Origin: Crossiella sp. S99.2
GTDB lineage: Bacteria; Actinomycetota; Actinomycetes; Mycobacteriales; Pseudonocardiaceae
DNA length: 64,000 nucleotides
Assembly (NCBI RefSeq): GCF_023094165.1
Contig: NZ_JALMDK010000001.1
Coordinates: 434,001-498,000 of the forward strand
Direction of reading: 5' to 3'
Shown here: positions 43,161 through 52,585 of the stretch, piece after piece
How positions within the stretch are numbered: the stretch's first letter is position 1
How the letters are laid out: each line of letters begins with the position of its first letter
Notes under the pieces: generated by a model
Seen by the model: only the letters and a program-made list of their open reading frames with translations
The model's database searches: none
Told to the model about the DNA's origin: nothing
Translations under genes and position numbers: made by a program

Positions 43161-43276
43161 CCTGCGGGAACAAAACTCGTGTGAGCTGGGCAACCGGCCA
43201 AACGAGTGACGCCAAGTGACGGGCTCCTCACCCCGAGTGTTTCATGGACGGTGAAGTACCGGATCGAGGAGTTCGC

Positions 43277-44272
43277 ATGACCAGCGCGGAGGACAACAGG
43301 CGCAGGGCGGCGATCCGGCCGGTGAAGCGGCGACACGAGGACACCCTGCTCGACCTGCCCGGCGTCGTCGCGGTGGATATCGGCGCGCAGACCACGGGTG
43401 GCCTGCGCACCGGCCGGCCGGCCATCGTGGTGTCGGTGCGGGTGAAACGGCCCGCGGTCACGGTGGCGCACGGCCAGCTGCTGCCTGCCGAGATCGACGG
43501 GGTGCCGGTGGACGTCATCGAGGAGGACGTCCTGCTGCACCCCGCACTGCTGCGCGCCGACGCCGCCCCGGAACGCTCCGGCGAGTCCTACCCCGCGCTG
43601 GTCGGCGGGATCAGCGTCGGCCCGTGCCGGTCCATCCAGATGCTCCCGCCGCAGGCCCCCGAGCCCGGCGAGTACGTCACCGTGGGCACCCTGGGCCTGC
43701 TGGTGGCCGCCCGCGCGGACCGGCGGCGGGTGTTCGGCCTGACCAACTTCCACATCGCCTGCGTGGACGACGCCTGGGCGGTGGGCGATGCGATGACCCA
43801 CCCGTCCCGGGTCGACGGCGGCCGCTGCCCGGCCGACATCGTGGGCTGCCTGGCCAGTTCGGCGCTGTCCGGTTGTGTGGACGCGGCGCTGATCGCGCTG
43901 ACCCCGGACCGGCCGTGGCGGCGGGAGATCGCCCAGCTGGGCAGACCGGGCGGCTGCGCGCCCGCGCTGCTGGGCAGCCTGGTGCGCAAACGCGGCCGGA
44001 CCACCGGGCTCACCCAGGGCGTGGTGGTCTCCACCGATGTCACGCTCTGCCTGGACTACGGCGACAGCCTGGGCAGGCGGCGGCTGCGGGACCAGATCCG
44101 GGTCACCGCGGCCGAGGGGATCTTCGGCGACCGCGGCGACTCCGGCGCGGTGCTGGTGGACCCGGACAACCAGGTGGTGGGCCTGCACTGCGCGGGCACC
44201 CTGGGCGGCGGCAGCGGCTTCGCCAACCCGATCACCCGGGTGCTCGACGAGCTGGATGTGGTGCTGGCCTAG
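43277..44272 (+). CDS. Trypsin-like serine protease without signal peptide
   Basis: A 331-residue protein with GAGGAG before the ATG. About 110 N-terminal residues (LLDLPGVVAVDIGAQTTGG, IVVSVRVKRP, EIDGVPVDVIEEDV) form a separate domain. The protease domain follows with His in LTNFHIACVD, Asp in SGCVDAALIAL and Ser in FGDRGDSGAVLVD. All three catalytic residues are present. There is no signal or membrane segment, so it is probably cytosolic. The layout recalls a group of intracellular trypsin-like proteins that includes plant NAL1. Substrate is unknown. Confidence 0.8.
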   Translation: MTSAEDNRRRAAIRPVKRRHEDTLLDLPGVVAVDIGAQTTGGLRTGRPAIVVSVRVKRPAVTVAHGQLLPAEIDGVPVDVIEEDVLLHPALLRADAAPERSGESYPALVGGISVGPCRSIQMLPPQAPEPGEYVTVGTLGLLVAARADRRRVFGLTNFHIACVDDAWAVGDAMTHPSRVDGGRCPADIVGCLASSALSGCVDAALIALTPDRPWRREIAQLGRPGGCAPALLGSLVRKRGRTTGLTQGVVVSTDVTLCLDYGDSLGRRRLRDQIRVTAAEGIFGDRGDSGAVLVDPDNQVVGLHCAGTLGGGSGFANPITRVLDELDVVLA

Positions 44273-44414
44273 AACGGCCCATCCTGATCATCCGGTTCAG
44301 CCGCAACCCCAATGTGAGAAGTGACACATCGCTTTGGGGCACCCCCTTACGGGCATGGGGCGTCCTGGAGATGAGGGCACCCTTGACGGGGTGCCGGATG
44401 CGTGGAGGTCGACT

Positions 44415-45590
44415 GTGGTTGCTCAACGACGGGGACGGGGACGGTCCCTGCTCGGCTTGATGGGGTTGCTCACCGCTGGTGCGCTGCTGCTTTCCGCCTG
44501 TACCGGCGGCGAGGGCGGGGATGGCGGCGGCACCAACAAGGCCGATGCGCCACCGGTCGCCAAGGTCAGCGTGGAGCCGGGGGACGGCGCCAAGGACCTC
44601 AGCCCGCGCGCGCCGGTCAAGGTCTCGGTCGCCGAGGGCTCGCTGGACGAGGTGACGCTGACCGCGGACGGCAAGGCGGTCGCGGGCAAGATCGCCGCGG
44701 ACAAGAAGACCTGGGCGCCGGACAAGGCGCTCGAGTTTGGCAAGAGCTACACCCTCGGCGGCTCGGCCACCGGCACCGACGGCAAGAAGGTCGAGATCAA
44801 GGGCGGCTTCGCCACCCAGGCCGCGGGCAAGCTGATGCGGGCCACGATCAACCCGGTGGACAACGCCACCGTGGGCATCGCGATGCCGGTCAAGGTCGAG
44901 TTCGACGAGGCCCCGCAGGACCGGGCCGCGGTGGAGAAGGCGCTCAAGGTGGAGACCTCGGTGCCGGTGGAGGGGGCCTGGGCCTGGCTCAACCCCAAGG
45001 AAGTGCACTACCGGCCCAAGGAGTTCTGGCCGGCCAACACCCAGGTCAAGGTGACCGCGGACCTGTTCGCGGTGCCCTATGGCAAGAACGTGTTCGGCCG
45101 GGCCAGCCTGAGCACCAAGTTCACCATCGGCCGGGCGCAGATCGTCGAGGCCAGCGTGGCCAGCAAGCGCATGATCGTGAAGCGGGACGGCCGGGAGCTG
45201 ATGAACCTGCCCGCCAGCCTCGGCGATGAGAGCAAGCCGGACCTGCGCACCGCGAACGGGATCTACATGGTCTCCGAGCGCAACGCCACCGAGCGCATGG
45301 TCAACGAGAAGTACAAGTACGACGTCGTCAAGAAGTGGGCGGTGCGCATCGCCAACAGCGGTGAGTTCATCCACGAGAACCAGGACAACGCGGGCAACCT
45401 GGGCAAGCGCAACACCTCGCACGGCTGCATCAACCTGAGCGAGGCGGACGCGAAGAAGTACTTCGACAGCGCGCTGATCGGCGACCCGGTGATCATCTCC
45501 GGCTCGGCTGGCACCAAGGGCGCGGTGTCGGACACCTACGACTGGCGGATCGACTGGCCGACCTGGCTGTCGAAGTCGGCGCTGAAGTGA
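44415..45590 (+). CDS. L,D-transpeptidase lipoprotein, LprQ/LdtMt-like
   Basis: A 391-residue protein from GTG with GGAGG six bases upstream. Lipobox LLSAC anchors it outside the membrane. Two Ig-like domains (from about residue 50 to 240) precede the YkuD domain, whose catalytic motif is NTSHGCINLSEADA with the upstream His in GEFIHENQDN. It forms 3-3 cross-links in peptidoglycan or attaches proteins to it. The order murB then LDT matches Rv0482-Rv0483, apart from the protease gene between them. Confidence 0.93.
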   Translation: MVAQRRGRGRSLLGLMGLLTAGALLLSACTGGEGGDGGGTNKADAPPVAKVSVEPGDGAKDLSPRAPVKVSVAEGSLDEVTLTADGKAVAGKIAADKKTWAPDKALEFGKSYTLGGSATGTDGKKVEIKGGFATQAAGKLMRATINPVDNATVGIAMPVKVEFDEAPQDRAAVEKALKVETSVPVEGAWAWLNPKEVHYRPKEFWPANTQVKVTADLFAVPYGKNVFGRASLSTKFTIGRAQIVEASVASKRMIVKRDGRELMNLPASLGDESKPDLRTANGIYMVSERNATERMVNEKYKYDVVKKWAVRIANSGEFIHENQDNAGNLGKRNTSHGCINLSEADAKKYFDSALIGDPVIISGSAGTKGAVSDTYDWRIDWPTWLSKSALK

Positions 45591-46429
45591 CCACCACGAT
45601 CACCGGCCACGGCGGCACGCGGCTCGCGCTGCGCACCGCCGGGCCGGTGGGCGCGCCGGCGCTGGTGCTGCTGCACGGCTGGGCGCAGAGTTCGGCGGTG
45701 TGGCGGCGGCTGCTGGCCGACCCCGGCCTGACCGAGCGGTACCGGCTGCTCGCGCCGGACCTGCGCGGCCACGGCGACTCCGAAGCGCCGGAGAGCGGCT
45801 ACGACGACCCGGCCGCCTGGGCCGGGGACCTGGCCGCGGTGCTCGAACACGCCAGCGGACCGGCGGTGGTGCTCGGCTGGTCCTACGGCGGACTGGTCAT
45901 CGCGGACTACCTGCGGGTGTGCGGTGACGCCGGGCTGGCCGGGATCGTGCTGGTCGGCGCGGTCACCGAGATCGGCCCGGACCGGCCGGGCGGCGCCACC
46001 GGCCCGGTGATGACCGCAGGGCTGCGCGAGATGCTCTCCCCGGACGACGAGGTGGCCCGGCCCGCGCTGCGCGAGTTCATCGCGAGCGGCACCGCCGTGC
46101 CGATGAGTCAGGACGAGCAGGACCGGCAGCTCGGCACCGCGCTGGCCACCCCGGCCGCGGTGCGCAAGGCCGTGTTCAAGCGGGACATCGGCAGTGCCGA
46201 GGCGCTGACCGCGGTGACCGTGCCCACCCTGGTGCTGCACGGGGACTCCGACGAGGTGGTGCTGCCGGTGGCCGGTCGCTACGCCGCGGACACCGTGCCC
46301 GGCGCGGCCGCCAGCTGGTACCCAGGCTGCGGGCACGCCCCGTTCCTGGAGCGTCCGGCCGACTTCGACGTTGAGCTGGCCCACTTCCTGACGCGCTGCC
46401 ACGTGGAGCACGGCAAAATGGGGTTGTGA
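45587..46429 (+). CDS. Alpha/beta hydrolase
   Basis: A 280-residue protein with oxyanion motif LLHGWAQSS, nucleophile elbow GWSYGG, acid in LHGDSDEVV and His in [11 protein letters not shown]. The full catalytic triad suggests an esterase or related hydrolase; the substrate is unknown. It overlaps the transpeptidase stop (GTGA) and mshA start, so it lies inside a tightly coupled operon from 44415 to 48215. Confidence 0.85.
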   Translation: MTTTITGHGGTRLALRTAGPVGAPALVLLHGWAQSSAVWRRLLADPGLTERYRLLAPDLRGHGDSEAPESGYDDPAAWAGDLAAVLEHASGPAVVLGWSYGGLVIADYLRVCGDAGLAGIVLVGAVTEIGPDRPGGATGPVMTAGLREMLSPDDEVARPALREFIASGTAVPMSQDEQDRQLGTALATPAAVRKAVFKRDIGSAEALTAVTVPTLVLHGDSDEVVLPVAGRYAADTVPGAAASWYPGCGHAPFLERPADFDVELAHFLTRCHVEHGKMGL

Positions 46430-47709
46430 GACGCAGAGGCATCGGTCGCGCGGGGAGAGTAGCCGTGCTGTCCCTGCACACTTCCCCACTTGAACTGCCC
46501 GGCACCGGCGACGCCGGTGGGATGAACGTCTACATCGCCCAGACCGCGGTCCGGATGGCCCAGCGCGGCACCGCCGTCGAGGTCTTCACCAGGGCCACCT
46601 CCTCCGAGCTGCCGCCCACGGTCGAACTCGCGCCGGGGGTGACCGTGCGGCATGTGCCTGCCGGTCCCTACGGGGGCCTGGTGAAGAACGACCTGCCCGC
46701 CCAGCTCTGCGCGTTCAGCGCGGGCGTGCTGCGCACCGAGGCCAGCCACGCGCCCGGCTACTACGACGTGGTGCACTCGCACTACTGGCTCTCCGGCCAG
46801 GTCGGCTGGCTGGCCAGGGACCGCTGGGGGGTGCCACTGGTGCACACCGCGCACACCCTGGCCAAGGTCAAGAACCTCGCGCTGGCCGCGGTGGAGGCCC
46901 CGGAACCGCAGGTCCGGGTGATCGGCGAGCAGCAAGTGGTCGCCGAGGCGGACAAGCTGGTGGTCAACACCGAGATCGAGGCGCAGGAGCTGACCGACCT
47001 GTACCAGGCCAGGCCCGAGCAGGTGGCCGTGGTGCCGCCCGGGGTCGACCTGGAGCGCTTCACCCCCGACGGCCGGGCCGCCGCGCGGGCCGAGCTGGGC
47101 CTGGCCCCGGATGCCGTGGTGCTCGCCTTCGTCGGCCGGATCCAGCCGCTCAAGGCGCCCGACGTGCTGCTGCACGCCGCCGCCGAAATGATCAACCGCG
47201 ATCCCGGGCTGCGGGCCAGGCTGGTGGTGCTGATCGTCGGCGGGCCCTCCGGCACCGGACTGGACCGGCCAACCGTGCTGCACGAGCTGGCCGCCCGGCT
47301 GGGCATCGCCGAACTGGTCCGCTTCCTGCCGCCGCGACCGGGCGCCGCGCTGGCCACGGTGTACCGGGCCGCCGACGTGGTCGCGGTGCCCAGCCACTCC
47401 GAGTCCTTCGGCCTGGTCGCGCTGGAGGCCCAGGCCTGTGGCACGCCGGTGGCCGCCGCCGCGGTCGGCGGGCTGCCGGTCGCGGTCGCCGACGGGGTCT
47501 CCGGACTGCTCGTCCCGGACCACCGCGCGGGTTCCTGGGCGGACGCGCTGGGGCGCCTGGCACTGGAGCCCACCCGGTGGCGGGAGTTCGCCGCCGCCGC
47601 CCCCGCGCACGCCGCGGCGTTCTCCTGGGACCACACCGCCGAGCGGCTGCTCGCGGTGTACGGCCAGGCGGCCGCCGCGCTGCGCACCACCCTGGAGATC
47701 GCGGTATGA
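46426..47709 (+). CDS. mshA: D-inositol-3-phosphate glycosyltransferase
   Basis: A 427-residue GT4 enzyme for the first step of mycothiol synthesis: UDP-GlcNAc plus inositol-3-phosphate. The N-terminal segment [20 protein letters not shown] is characteristic of MshA. Later motifs are [34 protein letters not shown] and the donor-site [20 protein letters not shown]. Start GTG overlaps the preceding gene; the YbjN gene follows by overlap. It matches Rv0486. Confidence 0.95.
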   Translation: MRRRGIGRAGRVAVLSLHTSPLELPGTGDAGGMNVYIAQTAVRMAQRGTAVEVFTRATSSELPPTVELAPGVTVRHVPAGPYGGLVKNDLPAQLCAFSAGVLRTEASHAPGYYDVVHSHYWLSGQVGWLARDRWGVPLVHTAHTLAKVKNLALAAVEAPEPQVRVIGEQQVVAEADKLVVNTEIEAQELTDLYQARPEQVAVVPPGVDLERFTPDGRAAARAELGLAPDAVVLAFVGRIQPLKAPDVLLHAAAEMINRDPGLRARLVVLIVGGPSGTGLDRPTVLHELAARLGIAELVRFLPPRPGAALATVYRAADVVAVPSHSESFGLVALEAQACGTPVAAAAVGGLPVAVADGVSGLLVPDHRAGSWADALGRLALEPTRWREFAAAAPAHAAAFSWDHTAERLLAVYGQAAAALRTTLEIAV

Positions 47710-48215
47710 GCCTCGACCAGCTGATCGAGTCCACTTTGGACGGTCAGGAACTCAAGCACACCAAGCGCGAACAGGGCCGGTGGTTCGTCAGCCTGCCCGG
47801 GGTGAAGAAGCTCCAGACCAACCTGTGGCTGATCCTGGGCCGCCAGTCGCTGCTGGTGGAGGCGTTCGTGTGCCGCCGCCCGGACGAGGGCCACGAGCAG
47901 GTCTACCGATTCCTGTTGCGCCGCAACGCCCGGCTCTACGGCGTGCACTACACCGTGGACCCGGCAGGCGACATCTACCTGATCGGCCGGATCGGCCTGC
48001 ACGCGGTCACCGCGGACGAGCTGGACCGGGTGCTCGGCCAGGTCCTGGAAGCCGCCGACGGGGACTTCAACACGTTGCTGGAACTGGGTTTCGCCGGGGC
48101 CATCCGGCGGGAGTGGGACTGGCGGGTCTCCCGCGGCGAGTCACTGGCCAACCTGCAGGCGTTCAAACACCTGGTGACCTCCCCGCACGAGGGTCCGGTG
48201 CACGCCGAGTCCTGA
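47706..48215 (+). CDS. YbjN-domain protein, Rv0487-like
   Basis: A 169-residue protein: [57 protein letters not shown]. The YbjN fold is related to type III secretion chaperones and is thought to bind proteins; its role is unknown. Its position directly after mshA is conserved in actinobacteria. A GTCCA-N3-TGGAC copy lies in its first codons (47729-47741). Confidence 0.85.
   Translation: MSLDQLIESTLDGQELKHTKREQGRWFVSLPGVKKLQTNLWLILGRQSLLVEAFVCRRPDEGHEQVYRFLLRRNARLYGVHYTVDPAGDIYLIGRIGLHAVTADELDRVLGQVLEAADGDFNTLLELGFAGAIRREWDWRVSRGESLANLQAFKHLVTSPHEGPVHAES
47729..47741. repeat. GTCCA-N3-TGGAC palindrome, copy in the YbjN gene
   Basis: GTCCACTTTGGAC; reads Ser-Thr-Leu-Asp using ACT and TTG, both uncommon here. 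Confidence 0.65.
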
Positions 48216-48297
48216 TCGTGACCGGCGCCGGGCAACGGCCATCACCCCGCTCTCCGTCCGATCGTTGTATCGCAGACGACGATGGGGGTCGGACGAC

Positions 48298-49209
48298 ATG
48301 GCAGGACGATCATTGCTCGCCCTCGGCGCGCTGAGCCTGGTGCTGGTGGCCGGATGCTCGGGGGCGGGTGAGCGGGCCAACACCGCGGTCGGGGTCGCCG
48401 AACCCGCGGCTGGCGGATCCGCCCAGCAGGGCTTCAGCGGCGGTCCCGGCGACGCCAAGGCGCCGATGGAGAAGGGCGCGGCGGTCGAGAAGGGCGCCAG
48501 CGCCCCGGAACCGGCCGCGCTGGAGGCCCGGCAGCTGATCAGGACCGCGCGGATCGAGCTGAGCGTGGCCAAGGTCGAGGAGGCCGTGCGCAAGGCCCAG
48601 GAAGAGGCCAAGGCCCTCGGCGGGTTCGCCAGCGAGGAGAACGCGCGCGAGCAGCGGGCCACGCTGACCGTGCGGGTGCCCGCGGACAAGCTGGACGAGG
48701 CGCTCAACCGGCTCGACGACCTCGGCAAGGTCATCGTGCGCGAGCAGCGCTCCCAGGACGTCACCGACGCGCTGGTGGACACCAAGAGCAGGCTGGAATC
48801 GCAGCGGGCCAGCGTGAACCGGGTGCGCGCGCTGCTGGAACGGGCCAACACGGTCAGCGAGATCGTGCAGGTCGAGGGTGAGCTGACCAAGCGGCAGGCC
48901 GAGCTGGAGTCCTTGCAGCGCAGGCTGGAGTCGATGTCCAAGCAGGTCGCCATGGCCACCGTGTCGGTGTCCCTGGTGCGCGAGGACCAGGCCGCCGCGC
49001 CCAGCGGGGACGGCTTCCTGGACGCGCTGGCCGCGGGCTGGCGGGCCTTCCTGGGCACGGTCAACGGACTGCTGATCGCCCTGGGCGCCTCGCTGCCGTT
49101 CCTGGTGGTGCTGGGCATCGCGGGCGCGCTGGTGATCGTGCTGCTGCGCCGCCGCCGGAATGCCGCTGCCCCGGCCGAGCCGGTGGCCACCGGGAACCCG
49201 GTGGGCTGA
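48298..49209 (+). CDS. DUF4349 lipoprotein with C-terminal membrane anchor
   Basis: A 303-residue protein. The lipobox VAGC follows a signal sequence; a low-complexity Gly/Ala region comes next. The DUF4349 part shows RTARIELSVAKVEEAV, TLTVRVPADKLDEALNRL, then a coiled coil (QAELESLQRRLESMSKQVAM) and a final membrane segment with a basic end (VIVLLRRRRN). Similar proteins are conserved in Bacillus and actinomycetes without known function. It may span the envelope as a stress or wall sensor. Confidence 0.83.
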   Translation: MAGRSLLALGALSLVLVAGCSGAGERANTAVGVAEPAAGGSAQQGFSGGPGDAKAPMEKGAAVEKGASAPEPAALEARQLIRTARIELSVAKVEEAVRKAQEEAKALGGFASEENAREQRATLTVRVPADKLDEALNRLDDLGKVIVREQRSQDVTDALVDTKSRLESQRASVNRVRALLERANTVSEIVQVEGELTKRQAELESLQRRLESMSKQVAMATVSVSLVREDQAAAPSGDGFLDALAAGWRAFLGTVNGLLIALGASLPFLVVLGIAGALVIVLLRRRRNAAAPAEPVATGNPVG

Positions 49210-49595
49210 AGGGTGTCGCGCGGGGCGGCCCGGGAGAGAGGGGGAGTCGCGAGCTCGAGCCGCCCCGCGTCCACAAGCTCCCGCTACGTCGGACCACTGC
49301 GGGCGGGGGGAGCCCTGGGTCCGGGCGGGACGCGGTTCGACGGGGGATACGAACCGCGATGGACACCCTCTCGGATCGGGGAGTGTGTGGGAGCCGATCT
49401 GAAAGAGTGATGTCAACTTGGCAGATTCGATGTGGCAATCACAAGCCTGGCCCACTGCTCCATTCGAGTGTACTTAGCTCGGTGGGATAACGGGATGATG
49501 TCTGGTCGGCCGCTGTTGACAGCAACTTGACTGGGGCCTGTGAGCGTAGTCACGATTGATCGCCCGATTGGCGTCCGCCGTTGGAGGGAACACCC
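49210..49595. other. 386-base intergenic region with an 11-bp hairpin
   Basis: CGCGGGGCGGC (49219-49229) pairs perfectly with GCCGCCCCGCG (49259-49269), a likely terminator for the DUF4349 gene. The remainder, noticeably less G+C-rich after 49395, should hold the acyl-CoA ligase promoter. I see no recognisable riboswitch. Confidence 0.55.
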
Positions 49596-51164
49596 ATGGC
49601 ATTTCGCAGTCCGTACCCCGATGTCGCGGTTCCGGACGTCTCGCTGCCGGAGCTGCTGTTCGGGGCGCTGAGCCCGGCACAGGCCGCCGCGCCTGCGCTG
49701 ATCGATGGGCCGAGCGGACGAACGCTGGGCTACGGCGAGCTGGCCGCGCTGGTGGACAAGGCCGCTGCCGGACTGGCTGCCCGCGGTATCAACAAGGGTG
49801 ATGTGGTCGGCATCTTCAGTCCGAACACGCCCTACTACGCGGTGGTATTCCACGGGGTGCTGCGCGCCGGTGCGGTGGCCACCACGGTGAACGCGCTCTA
49901 CACCGCCGAAGAGCTGGCCCACCAGCTCATCGACGCCGGGGCGAAGCTGCTGTTCACCGTCTCCGCCTTCGCCGAGCGGGCACTGGCCGCGGCCAAGACG
50001 GCAGGCATCGCCGAGGTGATCTTCCTGGACGGTCTGGACGGCCATCCCGCGCTGGCCGAACTGCTGGCCACCGAGGCCGCGCCGCCGGTGATCGAGTTCG
50101 ACCCGGCCGAGGATCTCGCCGTGCTGCCCTACTCCTCGGGCACCACCGGCCGGGCCAAGGGCGTGATGCTGACCCACCGCAACCTGGTGGCCAACATCGA
50201 GCAGTTCAAGCAGGTCGTGCACATCGACTCGGCCGACCGGGTGCTGGCGGTGCTGCCGTTCTTCCACATCTACGGCATGCAGGTGACCATGAACCACGCG
50301 CTCGCGGTGGGCGCGGCCGTGGTCACCATGCCCAAGTTCGATCTGGCCGAGTTCCTGCGGATCATCGCCGAGCGCCGGACCAGCTACGTCTACATCGCCC
50401 CGCCGGTGGCGGTCGCGCTGGCCAAGCACCCCATGGTGGACGAGTACGACCTGTCCGCGATGAAGATGCTCTTCTCCGGCGCCGCGCCACTGGACGCCGA
50501 ACTGGCGAACGCGGTGGCCAAGCGGCTGGGTGTGGCGGTGCGGCAGGGCTACGGCATGACCGAGATGAGCCCGGTCAGCCACGCCATCCCGAGCGACCGC
50601 CCGGACATCAACGTGGGCACGGTCGGGCTGATCCTGCCGAACATGGTGTGCAAGCTGGTCGACCCGGCCACCGAGCAGGAGTCGCTGCCCGGTCAGCCCG
50701 GCGAGCTGTGGTGCCAGGGCCCCAACGTGATGAAGGGCTACCTCAACAACGAGGAAGCCACTAAGTCCACTGTGGACGATGAGGGTTTCCTGCACACCGG
50801 CGATGTCGCGGTGATCGACGAAAACGGCGTTGTGTCCATTGTGGACAGAGTCAAGGAACTGATCAAGTACAAGGGCTACCAGGTGCCCCCTGCCGAGCTG
50901 GAGGCGTTGCTGCTGACCCACCCGCAGATCGCGGACGCCGCGGTGATCGGCGTGCGGGACGCCGAGGGCGAGGAGGTGCCCAAGGCGTTCGTGGTGCGCC
51001 AGCCGGGCGCCGAGGAGCTGGACGAGACCGCGGTGATGACCTTCGTGGCCGGGCAGGTGGCCCCGCACAAGAAGGTCCGCGTGGTCGAGTTCCTGACCGC
51101 GATCCCCAAGTCCGCCAGCGGAAAGATCCTGCGCAAGGACCTGCGCGCCCGCGAGCGGGGCTGA
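49596..51164 (+). CDS. AMP-dependent acyl-/4-coumarate-CoA ligase-like enzyme
   Basis: A 522-residue ANL enzyme that activates a carboxylic acid as acyl-AMP and transfers it to CoA. Motifs are YSSGTTGRAKGVMLTHRN (P-loop), VRQGYGMTEMSPVSHA, the Asp in FLHTGDVAVID, the hinge IVDRVKELIKYKGYQV and the C-terminal Lys in KSASGKILRKDL. The layout is closest to plant-type 4-coumarate:CoA ligases; benzoate, cinnamate or medium-chain acids are possible. GGAGGGA precedes the start. The gene has two copies of the GTCCA-N3-TGGAC palindrome (50765 and 50834). Confidence 0.9.
   Translation: MAFRSPYPDVAVPDVSLPELLFGALSPAQAAAPALIDGPSGRTLGYGELAALVDKAAAGLAARGINKGDVVGIFSPNTPYYAVVFHGVLRAGAVATTVNALYTAEELAHQLIDAGAKLLFTVSAFAERALAAAKTAGIAEVIFLDGLDGHPALAELLATEAAPPVIEFDPAEDLAVLPYSSGTTGRAKGVMLTHRNLVANIEQFKQVVHIDSADRVLAVLPFFHIYGMQVTMNHALAVGAAVVTMPKFDLAEFLRIIAERRTSYVYIAPPVAVALAKHPMVDEYDLSAMKMLFSGAAPLDAELANAVAKRLGVAVRQGYGMTEMSPVSHAIPSDRPDINVGTVGLILPNMVCKLVDPATEQESLPGQPGELWCQGPNVMKGYLNNEEATKSTVDDEGFLHTGDVAVIDENGVVSIVDRVKELIKYKGYQVPPAELEALLLTHPQIADAAVIGVRDAEGEEVPKAFVVRQPGAEELDETAVMTFVAGQVAPHKKVRVVEFLTAIPKSASGKILRKDLRARERG
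50765..50777. repeat. GTCCA-N3-TGGAC palindrome, copy 1 in the acyl-CoA ligase gene
   Basis: GTCCACTGTGGAC; reads Ser-Thr-Val-Asp with ACT. Confidence 0.7.
50834..50846. repeat. GTCCA-N3-TGGAC palindrome, copy 2 in the acyl-CoA ligase gene
   Basis: GTCCATTGTGGAC; reads Ser-Ile-Val-Asp with ATT, 69 bases from copy 1. Confidence 0.7.
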
Positions 51165-51174
51165 TCCCGACCTG

Positions 51175-51202
51175 GACGGGCCGGGGTCAGCCCCGGCCCG
51201 TC
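51175..51202. terminator. Bidirectional 12-bp hairpin
   Basis: GACGGGCCGGGG (51175-51186) pairs perfectly with CCCCGGCCCGTC (51191-51202) around TCAG. It lies between convergent genes and overlaps the stop codon of the secreted-protein gene. Confidence 0.85.
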
Positions 51203-52421
51203 AGGGGTGCACGTCCGCGCCCAGGATGCGAGGTCCCTGCCAGCCCGGCACGCTGCGCCCGTCGGCGGGCCAGAGCGTGCGCACCGACCCGTCGGCGATC
51301 TTCAGCGCCTGCACGGTCAGCATTCGAGGCTGGTGCGGGGACAGCCACTGGTTGTGCCGCATCAGGTAGACCGAGTCATCCCGCCAGGACCAGGCGGTGG
51401 AGCCCAGGATCCAGGGGATGAACGGGAAGGTCATCGCGTTGGGCGGCAGGGCGTACCGGGAGTGCGTGCCGGTGCGCAGGTCCAGCACCACCAGGGACTC
51501 GAAGTCCGGCAGGGTGGGCGGGGGCACCGCGTAGGCGATCTTGTCGCCCGTGATCGAGAGCGCCGAGCGGTGGTCGTTGCCGTTGAAGTTCTCACCGAGG
51601 ACTCGCTCCCCGCGGTCGGCGCCGAACATCCCGGCGGCCAGCGGCTCGACCCGGCCCGCGCTGATCCGCCAGAAGCTCTTCGGCGTGCGCACCACCGCGA
51701 TCCCGCTGGCGCTCAACAGGATCCGGTCCGCGGTGGCGCCGTCCGGGGTGACGATCGGCCCGAAGGCGCCGCCGTAGCGCGCCCAGGCCGGGCGGCCGCC
51801 GAGGCTGGTGTAGAGCCGGTCCTGGCCGTAACCGAGGTTGATGTTGACATGCCTGCCGGTGAGCCGGTTGTAGTTGCCGCTGTACTGGAATCCCACCCCG
51901 TCCGGGTACCGCCGCACCTCGGGCAGCCGGGCCAGCACGACCCCGGCGCCCGCCCTGCCGACCGGGTAGCGGCGCAGCACGGTCTCGGTCTCGCCGACCG
52001 GCTCGGTGGTGACCACGCCGCGGGCGTCCGGGGTGAGGTCGAACGGGGTCTCGGCGGTGGCGAAGCGCTGGTTCCAGGAGCGCAGCTCGGTGCCGCCGGG
52101 CGCGCCGACCGCGAGGCTGAGCGTGCCGTCCGGGTTCGCCGTCATCGCCTGGAACAGCGACTGGCGGCCACCCAGCGAGGCGCCGATCAGCCGGGACTCG
52201 GTGCTCACCCCGTTGAACTGGCGCGGCTTGGGATAGGCGCTGTCCGCGACCGTGCCCGCCCCGTTGTCGTACCGGTGCAGCTCATGGCCGCCGATCTCGT
52301 CGGAGCCCTGGAAGGAGGCGATGGACTCCGGAGCGGGTGCGGCGGCGGCGGGTGTGGCGGGTAGGAGCAGGGACAGCGCCAGCACCGGAGCACAGACGCG
52401 GGTGAACGCGGACACAGCCAT
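51201..52421 (-). CDS. Secreted protein, probable beta-propeller, unknown function
   Basis: A 406-residue protein with AGGGGG before its ATG and a signal peptide (VLALSLLLPATPAAAAPAP). The mature part is beta-rich with repeated Gly/Asp/Trp turns (TSLGGRPAWARYGGAFGPIV, SLVVLDLRTGTHSRYAL, TAWSWRDDSVYLMRHNQWL), consistent with a TolB/YncE-like propeller. No catalytic motif is recognised. It is divergent from the MFS gene. Confidence 0.7.
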   Translation of the reverse strand: MAVSAFTRVCAPVLALSLLLPATPAAAAPAPESIASFQGSDEIGGHELHRYDNGAGTVADSAYPKPRQFNGVSTESRLIGASLGGRQSLFQAMTANPDGTLSLAVGAPGGTELRSWNQRFATAETPFDLTPDARGVVTTEPVGETETVLRRYPVGRAGAGVVLARLPEVRRYPDGVGFQYSGNYNRLTGRHVNINLGYGQDRLYTSLGGRPAWARYGGAFGPIVTPDGATADRILLSASGIAVVRTPKSFWRISAGRVEPLAAGMFGADRGERVLGENFNGNDHRSALSITGDKIAYAVPPPTLPDFESLVVLDLRTGTHSRYALPPNAMTFPFIPWILGSTAWSWRDDSVYLMRHNQWLSPHQPRMLTVQALKIADGSVRTLWPADGRSVPGWQGPRILGADVHP

Positions 52422-52585
52422 GGAACCCCCTGTGGACGATGACGTACCCCTGCCTCGACGCTAGGGCCCGGCCGGCCGGGTTCGCGTGGGCTGAACGGCG
52501 CTCATCCGCCTGCCCTTTGGGGCGGCATATCAAAAGTCCGAGGGCTGCCTTGTGCCGCGGCGGGCGCACTGGCCCACTGGCAGCC

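Noticed and set aside
49210..49595. A riboswitch or attenuator before the acyl-CoA ligase gene
   Set aside because: Only a terminator-like hairpin is visible; no known riboswitch core was recognised.
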